Notes: generated by a model not told the origin, from the letters alone. A DNA stretch of 64,000 bases from Dendrocalamus latiflorus (GCA_017311315.1 CM029671.1:22814565-22878564), one strand, 5' to 3'; shown: positions 11,631-22,655, counted from the first letter of the stretch. Program-made: numbers and translations.

Positions 11631-12720
11631 ACGTGCCACGTAGATGGTGCGGTGCCGCACCGCACCACTCCCCTAATGGTGCGGCACCACACCGCACCAC
11701 TCCGCCGTGGGTCCCACCCCCCGGTTAGGGTTTGCACGGGTAGGATTTTAATTCAAGTTATTTTTGTATGCATTTGTAAAGATAATTTTTTAAATAAAAA
11801 TTTATGTATATATATGAAATGATGTGTGAAAAAATATGAATTTGAAGTGGAGTCCACTATTCTGGATGTGTAATTAGTTGTGCAATTTTGAAAATTAAAA
11901 ATATTGGTTGGTAGAGTACGAACGAAATTTGTGTGAAGTAACGATTAGTGTTTTTGTGATTTTCCTATATTGCTGACCGTGAAAAATGTGTTGAAGTGAC
12001 AATAACAAATTTCGATCATGGTATATTGTTTTATTGGAAGCAATTTAAAGAAAAAATTTTCGAGCACAAATGTGATATGAACAATTGGAGGAAATGAAGG
12101 AAAGTGATATTGAACATGTATGATTATAAGTTTTGTTAATTTTGCAGTTGTGAATCAGAAAAAAATTTGAAAAATTTTAAAACAAGTTTATGTTGATTAT
12201 ATGTTGTAGATGCATAAAAAATTTGGGTAAAAATTTTTTAGGAACGATTGTGCGTAGAACGATCGATATATAAAGTGGTAAGTGACTTTTAGGGTTTGGT
12301 ATGTTTTAAGGGTTTGCAATCCGCGTCATGTTTGTATGTTTTGTCAATTTTGTAGTTATAAACTGCGTAAAAATAAGATAAAGTTGTAATAGAAGTTTAT
12401 CTTCAATGTAAGTTGTAGATGCATAAAAAATTTGGGTACATTTTTTTAGGAACGATTCGATACATAAAGCGGTAAGTGATGTGACCAGTGGCATGTGGCA
12501 TGTGTGGAACTCTGTACTTCTAATGTTCAGAATTCCACCACTAGTCCTAACATGCATGCCTTAGGGGAAATAACTTGCTAGGTCTATTACATCATGGAAT
12601 GCGAAAATACGAGATATTAAACTTCATAATACAGTTGGGAGTAACATGCCGCGTAGATTTTTATTACATGCATAACATATAGCATGATATGCGACTAACC
12701 CACCCAACTGCTCGTACAAC
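11631..12720. other. MULE internal non-coding DNA, left side
   Basis: The first 80 bases continue the GGTGCGG/CCGCACC words seen in the TIR (11643-11705). The remainder is AT-rich. Two similar stretches (about 12150-12270 and 12360-12475) share GTTGTAGATGCATAAAAAAT and AGGAACGAT, a short internal duplication. No gene is visible; the 3' end of the minus-strand gene at 12721 falls here. Confidence 0.5.
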
Positions 12721-13513
12721 CTACTGTGTGGACCGGGGCCACTTTCCCTTCCTTGCCCGCTCGGCATTGAACTCCTCTCCGGCCTCTTTTGCCTTAGCCG
12801 CAATTTCCCTCTTTCTCTCGCGCTCCATCTCGCGAGCCTCCCGCTCCGTACGCGTGCACGCTTCAAGATGAGCTTGCGTCTCGCGCTGTATGCGCAGGGT
12901 GTGCTCGTGCTTGCGGCGCTCCTCCTCCAGCAACTCCTTCTCCTTTGTGACATTCCACTCCTCGAAGTCAAGGGTCCATTGGTCCTCAGGGTGGATCTCA
13001 AGATCGATCCATTTGCGGTAGCCACACAGGGGCTCCGGAGACTGTAAATACATTGGAGATATTGTTAGTGCGTGCTGTGAAGGAGACAAGGTAGGGGAAA
13101 ATGGTGCATGTGGTCGTTACCGGCTGCCGATAGGTTGCGGTGTCAAAGCGGCGGTTGGGGTAGTCACTGGAGTAGTTTGCGCAACCCCAGTAACGCATAC
13201 CTAGACTGATGCGGTGCTTAGACTTGAAGAACTTGCACACGTCCCCGCACCAACAAAGGGGAGGTGTCTCCCCCTCAGGTGGTAGTTGTGGCGAACGCTC
13301 GGTGGGGACGTCCGGGATTGGGTTGTTGCTACGCGGGCGCTCTGGGGGGGGACCTTTCATCGTAGCACGATGGGCTTGTTCTACCCGGGCCTGTATCGCC
13401 CTTATTTTCTCATCGCGTGCGGCATCGCGGGCCGCAGCTGACCGTGCTATGTCACGGGTCTCCTTCCAATCCTTCACCATCTTGTCCCATTGCTTCGTCT
13501 TGCCTTTGTCCAT
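12721..13513 (-). CDS. GRF-like zinc finger plus coiled-coil protein (MULE cargo)
   Basis: Two exons, 13513-13121 and 13041-12721, joined across a 79-base intron (CCG|GTAACG ... TTTACAG|TCT) to give 237 residues. The N-terminus is charged. A CxC pair (87, 89), a Cys in MRYWGCAN (111) and a Cys in LCGYRKW (137) form a CxC...C...C pattern resembling the GRF zinc finger, with the intron splitting the finger. The rest (about 155-225) is Glu/Arg/Lys-rich and should be a coiled coil. GRF fingers in other proteins bind single-stranded DNA. Its role in the element is unknown; DNA binding or oligomerisation is inference. It is transcribed away from the tandem array and divergently from the gene at 14659. 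The start at 13513 is the first ATG after the array that leads into the conserved part. Confidence 0.7.
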
Positions 13514-13683
13514 CCCGGTTGGGTGAGGGTGAGGGAAGCGCGATGTAGTATGGGGTTTGGATGGGCAATGTTCGCTGGGAAATGGAATGCATACGAATTT
13601 ATAGGGGCTCTTTTGGTCTCTACTCGTACGTCTAAAGCTGGTCCGCGTGGTGGTAGCAGTGAGTAAAGATGGGAGTGCTGCGG

Positions 13684-14483
13684 TATCACTGAAAAAGGTC
13701 CCGTTTTGTATACGAACTCTGAGCAAAGCTGCCCTGAATTGTCATCTCACTGAGCAAAGCTGACCTCTTGTTGTCATGTCACTGAGAACAGATGCCCTCT
13801 TTAGTACTGCCACTGCCCAAAGCTGGCATGTTTTGTCGTCGCACTGAGTAAAGCTGGGCTGTTTTGTCATGTCACTGCGCAAAGCTGGCATCTTTTGTCA
13901 TCTCACTGAGCAAAGCTGCCCCGTTTTATCATGTCACTGCGCAAAGCTGGCATCTTTTGTCATCTCACTGAGTAAAGCTGCCCGTTATGTCTTGTCTCTG
14001 GGCAAAGCTGGCATCTTTTGTCATCTCACTGAGCAAAGCTGCCCCGTTTTATCATGTCACTGCGCAAAGCTGGCATCTTTTGTCATCTCACTGAGTAAAG
14101 CTGCCCGTTATGTCTTGTCTCTGCGCAAAGCTGGCATCTTTTGTCATCTCACTGAGCAAAGCTGCCCCGTTATGTCATGTCTCTGCCCAAAGCTGGCATC
14201 TTTTGTCATCTCACTGCCCAAAGCTGGCATCTTTTAGTCATCTCACTGAGCAAAGCCGGCATATTTTGTCATTTCACTCCGAAAAGCTGTCCTGTGTCAT
14301 CTCTTTGAACAAAGCTGCCCCGTGTTGTCATGTCTCTGAGCAAAGATGGCCTCTTTTTGTCATATCACTGGGCAAAGCTGCCCCGTTTTGTCATATCACT
14401 GGGCAAAGCTGCCCTCTTTTTTCATGTCACTGCGGAAAGCTGGCCCGTTTTGTCATATCACTAAGCAAAGGTGCCCCTTTATG
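13684..14483. repeat. 31-bp tandem array, about 25 units, in the MULE
   Basis: Units follow GTCATSTCACTGNGCAAAGC then TGSCNYSTTTT, mostly 31 bases with a few of 28-36. Two unit types alternate (GCTGGCATCTTTT and GCTGCCCCGTTTT). A four-unit block of about 123 bases is repeated almost exactly near 13929-14173, so there is higher-order structure. It lies between two divergent genes (starts at 13513 and 14659), the place expected for a shared promoter or protein-binding array. Three units make 93 bases, which explains the long but repetitive open frames across it. Confidence 0.9.
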
Positions 14484-14658
14484 TGCGTGTATGAATTGTG
14501 CTGTCTGTGTTCTTTGTGCGTGAGGCTGCCCCCCCCAGACAGCCTATAAAACGGAGCCATCCCTCACATACTCCCTTGCCATGTTATCAGTCACCTCCTG
14601 AGTTAGTTGTTCACAAGCAGTGTAGTTTTCTTTCGTGCTCACTCCCCCAGACTAGGCA

Positions 14659-15064
14659 ATGAGTCAGCTCAGCACGTCTTCATGGGCACCGACGGTGATG
14701 TGCCCAAATTGCAACACCTTGGTTAGACGTAGGACATCACAGACGGCCGCGAATCCTGGGCGACACTACTACAAGTGCCCCCATCACTCGGTGAGTCAGA
14801 TTGTTTCGGGTTCATTGAAATCGTGGTGGTATGTTTAAAAAAATTCTTGTCATGGAATCGCAGGAAGCTCATGGTGGTTGCCAATTCTGGGTGTGGGAGG
14901 ATGAAATGGGCAATAGGACTGCCAATGTTCGCCATGACAGAGTTGTCGTGGGGGGTTGCGACCCCGTCGGGATGCGGCATCGTTTGGACAGACTCGAGTG
15001 GAAGATAAATTTAATGTTGTGTGCTATTTTGTTTCTTGTGATTATTGTTATCCTCAAGTTGTAG
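14659..15064 (+). CDS. GRF-type zinc finger protein with C-terminal membrane helix (MULE cargo)
   Basis: Exons 14659-14790 and 14864-15064 (GTGAGT donor at 14791, GCAG acceptor at 14861-14863) give 110 residues. Cys15 and Cys18 (CPNC), the family motif NPGRHYYKC (32-40) and GGCQFWVWEDE (48-58) make a complete GRF zinc finger, spanning the splice junction. Residues about 92-109 (LMLCAILFLVIIVILKL) form one hydrophobic helix. Small plant GRF proteins with a tail anchor are common and often transposon-linked. GRF fingers bind single-stranded nucleic acid; why one should be membrane-anchored is unclear. It is divergent from the gene at 13513 across the 31-bp array, and the leader just upstream holds a TATAAAA box at about 14545. 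Confidence 0.78.
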
Positions 15065-15425
15065 TGCTGGAGGTTCTCCTCGTGTATGTTGCTAATGTTT
15101 TATGCTATGTTGTCGTCAAGTTATTTTGGTAATGTGTTAAGTACGGTTGTGTTGTATTTTAGTTGTTTTGTTCGTTCGTGTGTTGGTGATTGTAATACTT
15201 GCTACATTTCATGTACGTGCAATGTATGTGTTGTTTCGTGTTGTCATTGCCTGAGGCCTTCGTATTATGTGGGTTGTACGGTGTTGTCATCTCTCAGTTG
15301 GTTGTATGGCGTAGTAAATCAAAGAACTTAGAACAACCCTTTTATACTGGAAACCATATTTGAACATCAAACCATCAAGCACTTGAAAAACATCACAAAA
15401 ATTACAACAGCCCAATTACAAAAAT

Positions 15426-18029
15426 TCATTTATCATCTCGTCGCCGCCGCCTCGGACGACGTATCTGATCCTCCGAGAAGGTGAACCTGCTAGGGGAGCG
15501 CGGTGCATCTCGAAGGTCGTACTGCGAGGTCTGCGTCGGAGGCGGTGGTGGGTACATCTCTGTGGGGAGTGCCGACTGCTGGCCTATAATAGAGCTCAGC
15601 CAATCGGCGGAGGGGTCTACATCCTGCAATGGAAAATACAAAAAAGTTTATAATCATTATTTGTATCATGTGGTATGTTCACTACATGCGTACATACCGG
15701 TGCATACGGCTGTTGGAATGACGACGACGCTGCGAATTCACCCATGTACTCCTGCGCCGTGTAACCTTGGTACGTCTGCCCGAACCACTCGTACTGCCGT
15801 TGCGTGTCTGCTCGGGTGGACTGACCGCCAGGCGCATATGTCGCTATCTGCTGGGGTGTCTCAGGGTCGCTATCTGTACGCTCGTCCGCCGCCCTCCGGG
15901 ATGACGACGGCTGTAGCAACGTGCTATCCCTTCGCAACTGCTGCAAGGAAAACGTGTGTTACGAATAAATGGCAATCGAGTGGACAAACGAACTGATGGC
16001 AAATGTCGTACCGCTGGTCCAAAAGGCTGTGAGGACGAGGGAGCGCAGCTGGGATGACCTCCGGACAACGACGGACGACCGCCGGACAGCGATGGACGAC
16101 CGCCGGACAGCGACGGACGACCGCCGGACATCGACGGACGTGCGCCGGACTGCGACGGACGACCGCCGGACTGCGATGGACGACCACCGTACAACGACGG
16201 ACGTGCTGAAGGTGGTGCCGACGGCGGCGCTGAAGGCTGCTCTCTGCGGACGCGTCGTTCATGGACATCATCCCGGTGCTGACTACAGCTCATGGCCTTG
16301 ATCGCATTCCTGAGGTCATTGAAGATGCTACGCGCCGAAGCAAGAACCCGGTTGCCGCCCTCCCCACGCTGCAGCATCTGAAAAGCCTCGTTCTCAGCAC
16401 GACGCATATGCTCGCACTGTACGTAAACAGCAAATGAGTTAAAACGCACTGTACGTAAAGAAACAATGAGTACAAACGTACTGCAGGTGCACGTACCGCC
16501 TCGTCAAGACGTGCTGCTCGATGACGGTCTGGGCCGGCCTGTATGGCATCTTCGTGCGCGACCTCTGAAGGACGGGGTGGGGCAGGCCGAGTAATCTTGC
16601 TGCGGGTGCGTGGAATGTACCACTCTAGGTACACACCGTATGTGGCGATGTCGTGTGGCCTAGTCTCGGCCACAACCTCTGTGCTCGCTGAGTCACGCCA
16701 CAGGTCTGTCCACGGCCGCTGTGTGGCTGTCCAATCGTCACCATGGTGCCCTCTTCTTGTTTGCCTGCAAGTTAGTGCACATATTGTACAATTAGTATTA
16801 TCAACAAATTACTACCTTACGTACAGGTACCGTGCAATGGCTTACCGGTGGGCCTTCGGTAGTAGTGCCCGTCCTGGGAGGGGTGGCACGTGCTGGTGGA
16901 GGTGAAACTGCCTCATCACTCTCTGCGGGTTGTACGGTTCGACGAAGTGCGCGAAGACGAGGTGACAGGTCGTCAACCAGTACGTGTGGTCTTGGTGGCA
17001 CTGAGATGACAACCCGTAGGGGGCAATGAGCTGAATGAACCCTGCATCCCATGGGAACCAGACTATGTCGTTGTCAGGAAGCCGCTCGAAATCGTCATGG
17101 AAATCTGGGTACACACGCCTCGCTCTGTCCTTAGCCCACCGCAGCTGACCATGTGTCCAACGAGTCCCCATAGTCGGCCCATCTATGGGGTCATCGCCAC
17201 CAGCCAGACCGTACAACTCCGGGACGAGGTCGTAAGGGTGCACGGGCCTCTCGATCTTAGGCCTCCCAACCGTGAAGTGCTCCCAAGACCAGTACTGCAG
17301 GAGCACATAGCACGCCGCCAAGACCGGCTCGCTGGCCTCAGTACGCTGACAGGCATCACACAAGCCTCGGTACGTGGCACTAAGGACTGCTGATCCCCAG
17401 CTGTACTGCGGCACCTCGCCGGGCAAGGCATCCGCCAAGGACTCAGCAAGGTGTATGTACGTCGGATGCACGGAGACTCCAGTGGTCGTAGGAAACAAGA
17501 CCCATCCGAACAAAAAAAGAATGTATGCCATGAGGTGCGTCCGCACGACCCCCTCATGAGCGTCCTCAGGGCAGGTCATGAACTCTCGTAGCCACGAGTG
17601 TGGCACACCAGACATGTTGTCTGGGATCGGGATACCGAATCGGGCACCCAAGGCGGCCTTCCAATGCGCCGCCCTGGGGGGTGGCACTACTGCTGCACCA
17701 CGGATGGGTAGACCTGTCAGCATGGACACGTCCTGAAGTGTAATAGTCATCTCGCCCCACCGGAAGTGGAAGGTGTGAGTCTCCGGTCTCCAACGATCCA
17801 CGAGTGCGGACAGCAACGCCGCATCGAACTGCAACGAATACGGAACATCCAGCATGCGAGCAAGGGGCAAAAGACCGGTGTCTCGCAGCAGCGGGATGTA
17901 TCGCTCGTCTAGAGGCCAGTGCTCTCGGGGGCCCCTAAGGACGAAACACGGAGGGCCATCAGGCATTGATGCCCACGCGGTGCATCGGTGGCGGTCATCC
18001 CAACGGGCCTCAAGCAACTCGTACGCCAT
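15426..18029 (-). CDS. Plant mobile domain (PMD) protein, five exons (MULE cargo)
   Basis: Exons 18029-16846, 16764-16497, 16416-16012, 15940-15698 and 15623-15426 join in frame at GT/AG junctions to give about 765 residues. Exon 1 holds the plant mobile domain, with family landmarks WPLDERYIPLL, HTFHFRWGEMTITLQDVSML and ITLQDV...GLPI, and the later WFPWDAGFIQLIAPYGL. Exon 2 ends the domain with YGVYLEWYIPRTR. Exon 3 carries seven GRPSxSG repeats encoded by a 21-base tandem. Exons 4-5 are Gln/Ser/Tyr/Pro-rich and end in RRPRRRRRDDK, a probable nuclear signal. Host PMD proteins (MAIN, MAIL1) work with a PP7-like phosphatase in transposon silencing; transposon copies are known. A CGGCAG acceptor-like site just before the ATG leaves room for an extra upstream exon. 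Confidence 0.8.
16057..16205 (-). repeat. 21-bp coding minisatellite in the PMD gene
   Basis: About seven tandem 21-base units encode GRPSxSG (variable residue Gln, Met, Leu or Tyr, with Gly sometimes replaced by Ala). The frame is kept because 21 is a multiple of three. It forms a disordered, Ser/Arg-rich linker between the PMD and the C-terminal Gln-rich region. Confidence 0.85.
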
Positions 18030-18346
18030 CTCCTGCCGATGATTAAAAACAAGTCAGTACGCAGTGTCATGAGAATATGCAACATACATAATTTGTACGT
18101 AATGATAATACATCGTGAAATAAATGACAACAAAACATGAACAAACGCAATTTGCATCGAACGACAACAAATGATAACGAAATATCGAATAAGTCACAAC
18201 ATAACATAATCTGCAAGAAATGACTCAAACAAATTGTACACGGAAATAATTTGGTCAGATACATTCAGCATAGGTTATAGGAAAGACCCGCTATAGTTAC
18301 AAAACACGGAACCAGCAGTGCACAATGACAGTCCATGTGCTGCATA

Positions 18347-21025
18347 CTATGGAGCGTTACTTGATGTCGGCCTGTTTGGGCACTGCCTAAATGAATGGCC
18401 AACCGTCTTGCATAGTCTGCACTTCGGGCGCCGAACCCGATCCCCACGCTGGCTATCATCCATGTCGTTACGAATGCGACGGCTCTGTCTTCGCCCACGG
18501 CCGACGTGCTTCAGTGCATCGTTCGGCACCCACTTGATCTGCCCTGGCCAGAGCTCCCTATAATGCATGTCCACCCCGTACGAATGGAACTCCGTGCTCC
18601 AGGTTTCAAATAGGTGCTTCATGTCATAGTACCTTGAGATGTAATGCGTGGGCGCCTGGTTCCATAACGCGCATGCCGCGTACACGTGGGAGCATGGCTT
18701 GTGTAGAAGCTCCGGCTTGTTGCATGTGCAAGACGCTCTGTCAGCAATCGTGCACACCTGCTTACGATCCCCTCTAGCCTGCCCCATCATGTACCTCTGT
18801 CTGAGACGAACCTCAAACTTCCTCCGTAAGCCATCCATGGTCTGAGCAATATGCGAACGAGCCTTCTCCATCTTCTTGTCCATGTAGGCCTGCGCTACCT
18901 CGGAGAATTCTTTGCCTTCGTCCATATGCCGCTTCGCCATCATGGCTCTATTGACGAAGTATCCTATTGAACGGTTCCAGGTCTCTTCAACGATTGCAGT
19001 GATAGGTAGGGATCTCACGCCCTTTAGAACACCATTGTACACCTCGGACATGTTTGTCGTCATGATTCCGTACCTTGCTCCGCCGGTGTCATGCAGTAGA
19101 GACCACATCTCCAGGTTAGGTGCATTGGACTGCACCCATTGTGTGAACTCCCCAAGTCTCGTGGAGCCTCCCTCCACGGCCCCCGCTTCAGCCTGCTCAA
19201 GACGCCTGACATGCCTGCTGGTCTCCTGATCAAGGTGGCTCCACAGGGCATTGAACTTCGTCTTCTGGTTCTGCATACAAAGTTTTTTAAACATCTTCAT
19301 TAGTTCCTTGCTATGGAACCTTCTGTGGAAGTTTGCCGCAAGATGCCTCATGCACCACCGGTTCTTCATGTCATTCCACTGGTACGGAGGCTGTGTCCCG
19401 TTCTGCATCGTTCCCATTGCAGACAGCAAGCCCGCATTGCGGTCTGAGATAACACACACATCGGGCCGATCTTGTACAACGGCCTGCTTCACATTGACAA
19501 GGAACCACAGCCAGCTTTCCGTACTCTCATTCTCTACTATTGCAAATGCCACTGGGAGTAACTGGTCATTTGCGTCTGCTGCAACCGCGGTCAGGATTGT
19601 ACCCTTGTATTTGCCAGATAGGAATGTGCCGTCCATCGTTAGCACTGGACGGCACCACTTGAAGCCTTCTATTGCCTGATGGAAGGCCCAGAACACTCTG
19701 TCAAGCACAAAACAATTCGGCCCTTCCGTCTCATGAACCCGCTCGCACTTGTTAATGAACGTGCCTGGGTTTGCTGCTGCAATCTGACACAACAATCTCG
19801 GGACCAGATCATATGCCTCCTCATATGTCCCAAACATACTCCGCAGTACCTTCTGTTTCCCCCGCCACACCTTCTTGTAGCTCACAGCAAACCCCACCGT
19901 GTTCGCTACCTCCGCCATGAGAACCTTGGGAGTAATGGATACATTTGCAACCACAAGATGCCTTATCACCTCTCCAACATATGACGACGTCATGTTGCGG
20001 TGCCTATGTAGTGGCGCCGCAAGCTCACAAGTGTGATCGTTCAGCACCGTTATCCGGAAGTCCGTGGCAGCGCCTCTGAACCGCTGCGCACGGACCTTGC
20101 CAGGGCAGGAGCCGTCCATACACTTCACAATGTAGGTGTCAGGGTTGGACCTGTGCACCCGATATGTCCGACTGATGTTGACGGCGTACGTGGCAATAGC
20201 TTGCTGTGCAGCACTCTTGTTACGGAAGCTCTGCCCTACAACGAGTCTGCCTTCATTGAATCCCCACTCTGCCTCCTCCGCCCGTGGCAGAACTAGGGAT
20301 TCCGCTGCGATGTCGTCCAATCTGGACGGCACGTACGCACCCTCCGTGGTTACAACACCACCTACCACACCTCCCGCTGTAGGTTCCCCTTCGTCCTCCT
20401 CTCCTGAACTCTCTGTTTCCACATCGTCCTCCTCCTCACTTTCCTGCACCTGGTTCTCAAGGTACTCGTGACAGTCAACACGCGCGGCCCACCACCTCTT
20501 GGCACCTTCGTTCGGCTGAAAATTCTCCGCGCGCCTCCGCAGGTCCCCATCTCCTATTGACTCATAGCCTCCTTCTCCTTCATCAGCATCTTCATGACCG
20601 CCGGAGAGTAATGCACGCTCTACATCTCCGCCAGCACCACTAGAGCCACCCATAGCGGATGATTCTGTCCTCTTCACGAATTGAACATACACCATTGGCC
20701 TGGCATATATCAATGCGTCTGGGTTGCACACGACCTCCATGTAGTTCGCCCATGAAGCGTCGCTCGTCACCTTTATAAGTTGCCACACTGTCTCCCCTGC
20801 AGCACCTCCAACTGTGGCATGCACTGCCTCGATCCGTAATTTGTTCCTTGCGGTGTCCTGATCGAATCCGGAACGCACGCATCTCCGTAGCTCCAACAGG
20901 CTCATGGTGTTCAGATTGCGTGCCCGGATCACAATCCGGTCACAATTATTCAGGTCTGCCCCGTACGGCCCGTCCCGTACGAGACCACTTCCATAGAACA
21001 CGAACAAGTCTTGGATGTCACCCAT
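18347..21025 (-). CDS. Mutator-like (MURA) transposase, apparently intact
   Basis: One uninterrupted frame of 892 residues. Order: N-terminal domain (1-120), acidic linker (about 140-235), MuDR-type DNA-binding region (about 258-320, with GQSFRNKSAAQQAI and KCMDGSCPGKVRAQRF), the MULE DDE core with D465 (TMDGTF), D528 (VISDRN) and E661 (NMSEVYN) and the C558/H561 pair before it, a SWIM zinc finger (C766, C768, C778, H780), and a C-terminal CCHC knuckle (C869, C872, H877, C882). All catalytic and zinc residues are present. It cuts and joins the element at its inverted repeats. It lies upstream of the PMD gene on the same strand, 317 bases apart. Confidence 0.93.
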   Translation of the reverse strand: MGDIQDLFVFYGSGLVRDGPYGADLNNCDRIVIRARNLNTMSLLELRRCVRSGFDQDTARNKLRIEAVHATVGGAAGETVWQLIKVTSDASWANYMEVVCNPDALIYARPMVYVQFVKRTESSAMGGSSGAGGDVERALLSGGHEDADEGEGGYESIGDGDLRRRAENFQPNEGAKRWWAARVDCHEYLENQVQESEEEDDVETESSGEEDEGEPTAGGVVGGVVTTEGAYVPSRLDDIAAESLVLPRAEEAEWGFNEGRLVVGQSFRNKSAAQQAIATYAVNISRTYRVHRSNPDTYIVKCMDGSCPGKVRAQRFRGAATDFRITVLNDHTCELAAPLHRHRNMTSSYVGEVIRHLVVANVSITPKVLMAEVANTVGFAVSYKKVWRGKQKVLRSMFGTYEEAYDLVPRLLCQIAAANPGTFINKCERVHETEGPNCFVLDRVFWAFHQAIEGFKWCRPVLTMDGTFLSGKYKGTILTAVAADANDQLLPVAFAIVENESTESWLWFLVNVKQAVVQDRPDVCVISDRNAGLLSAMGTMQNGTQPPYQWNDMKNRWCMRHLAANFHRRFHSKELMKMFKKLCMQNQKTKFNALWSHLDQETSRHVRRLEQAEAGAVEGGSTRLGEFTQWVQSNAPNLEMWSLLHDTGGARYGIMTTNMSEVYNGVLKGVRSLPITAIVEETWNRSIGYFVNRAMMAKRHMDEGKEFSEVAQAYMDKKMEKARSHIAQTMDGLRRKFEVRLRQRYMMGQARGDRKQVCTIADRASCTCNKPELLHKPCSHVYAACALWNQAPTHYISRYYDMKHLFETWSTEFHSYGVDMHYRELWPGQIKWVPNDALKHVGRGRRQSRRIRNDMDDSQRGDRVRRPKCRLCKTVGHSFRQCPNRPTSSNAP

Positions 21026-22458
21026 GGCGTACCTAACATAATCCCAAACTGAACCCTCTTAGTATATATCACAGGCAACAACTGTACCATCACACATAAC
21101 CTACTGCGTACCACATACAAGCGTACCATTTATGGAGTGCGCTAACAAATTTCTATATAAATCAAATTACTAATGTAATGCACTTTTTCCAATTTCTATT
21201 CTACAAATCTTAATTCTGTGCTACATATATTACAATTTTTTCAACTTCATAGAGTCTAATTTATTTTTAACTTCTCATTGTATTTTTTACTTTATTTGCA
21301 GAGCGCGCTAACACATTAAATTCAAATTTTACTGCAAATCAAATTACATTTTGTATTATTATTCTACTAATTAAATCACTAATCGAGCAACTCATTTTTC
21401 ATCATTTCTTACTTACGATTTCTTACATCGATCAAATAACTACATTTTTTTCCCAATCTGTTAGATCCTCTACATTTCTAATACTACTTCCTCTACATTT
21501 CTAGTACTACCCAACAATGTGCCATGCTTCATATATGCAGCGTTACACTTTAACATAGATTTTTTTTATGAACATGCATAGCAAGATCTAATATTATTCA
21601 GTGATTTTGGTTACAAAATGAGTACATGTTAATACAAACAGTACATGCGCAAGTGGCCTTTCCGACTAGCTATGTGCTTCACAATGACACCATTTAAATG
21701 TAGTTATAATCCACTTAACAAACAGCAAGATTACTGCTTACAACATCAGTACAAAAACTATTCACATAAAATATAAATTACAGTACTCTACAACTACAAA
21801 TATTTTATAAAAAAATTGCAATATACTACGACCACAAATAACTACAAATATTTTACATTACAACAACATTACTTCATTTCTTAACATAAAATATAGAATA
21901 CAACACGATAATTACATAAAATATAGACATATTGACATCGTGTACGCTAATTACAGGCTAATCACTATAATACCATCTTAAACGCATGGAGATGATATTT
22001 ACCTTTTCTTGAAGCTCACGAGAGGATCTACAACTTTCACAATTGCGAGAACTTCAGATACCTTCCAAAATTGCTCCAAATCCCGTGTTTGTGTTCTTCT
22101 TTTCTTCAGTATGAGCGTCCTTTCTTGCTCCCTCTCTGGCTGCTTCTCTGTCTAGAGCAAATGCACTGGAGCCTTCGAAAGCCATGCCACCCTCTTCCTT
22201 TTATCGCGAGAAAATAACAGTCACATGCACAGAATGAAGTAGGGGCCGGTTCTCATGTATATACACGTGTTACAATCCTGCAGAAGAACATGCAATAGCA
22301 GCGCAGCACGGGAGCTACTTCCAGCGAAAAAAGCCAGCAACACGAGGGAATCCTGGGGCTTTGGCGATGGGACGGGATGCCAGGCAGTGGTGCGGTCGGG
22401 AGCCGCACCATTTGGCCGGGTGGTGCGCTGCCCCTCCGCACCACTGCCTTTGACATGA
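21026..22458. other. MULE internal non-coding DNA, right side
   Basis: AT-rich sequence that should include the transposase promoter and leader (minus strand, above 21025). A TATATATAC-like stretch lies at 21061-21068. No coding sequence is visible. Close to the right TIR (about 22388-22445) GGTGCGG/CCGCACC words recur, as on the left side. Confidence 0.5.
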
Positions 22459-22646
22459 CGGCGGGGGTGTGGTGCGGTCGGGGACCGCACCACTCAGGTG
22501 TGGTGCGCTCCCCGGCCGCACCACTGGACACGTGTCGCGTTGCCATTAATCGTGCGGTCGTTTGGGGGCTATTTTTGGAATTGTGTTTTCAACGCGGCTA
22601 TTTTTGGAATTTTGGGTATCAACAGTGCTAGAAACGTCCAAAATTC
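22459..22646 (-). repeat. Right terminal inverted repeat of the MULE
   Basis: Reverse complement of the left repeat from 11442, ending ...CTAGAAACGTCCAAAATTC at 22646, immediately before the duplicated CGCAATGGT. Confidence 0.92.
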
Positions 22647-22655
22647 CGCAATGGT
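22647..22655. repeat. Right 9-bp target site duplication of the MULE
   Basis: CGCAATGGT, identical to 11433-11441. Codons for His-His-Cys on the minus strand. Confidence 0.93.

Larger units (their letters stand above)
11442..22646 (-). mobile_element. 11.2-kb Mutator-like element with four genes
   Basis: Both ends are near-identical ~188-bp inverted repeats and the flanks are a perfect 9-bp duplication, the hallmark of Mutator insertion. Inside, from left: AT-rich DNA, a minus-strand GRF-like/coiled-coil gene (12721-13513), a tandem array (13684-14483), a plus-strand GRF/membrane gene (14659-15064), a minus-strand plant-mobile-domain gene (15426-18029), a minus-strand transposase (18347-21025), and 1.4 kb of AT-rich DNA. 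The transposase frame is intact and the inverted repeats differ at only about four positions, so the element looks recent and possibly autonomous. The strand given is that of the transposase. Confidence 0.93.

Noticed and set aside
13684..14483. CRISPR-like regularity
   Set aside because: Units are directly tandem with no unique spacers, and the genome is a plant.
13869..14523. Long repetitive open frames across the 31-bp array
   Set aside because: Three 31-base units equal 93 bases, so any stop-free frame repeats automatically. No start context, domain or splice signal.
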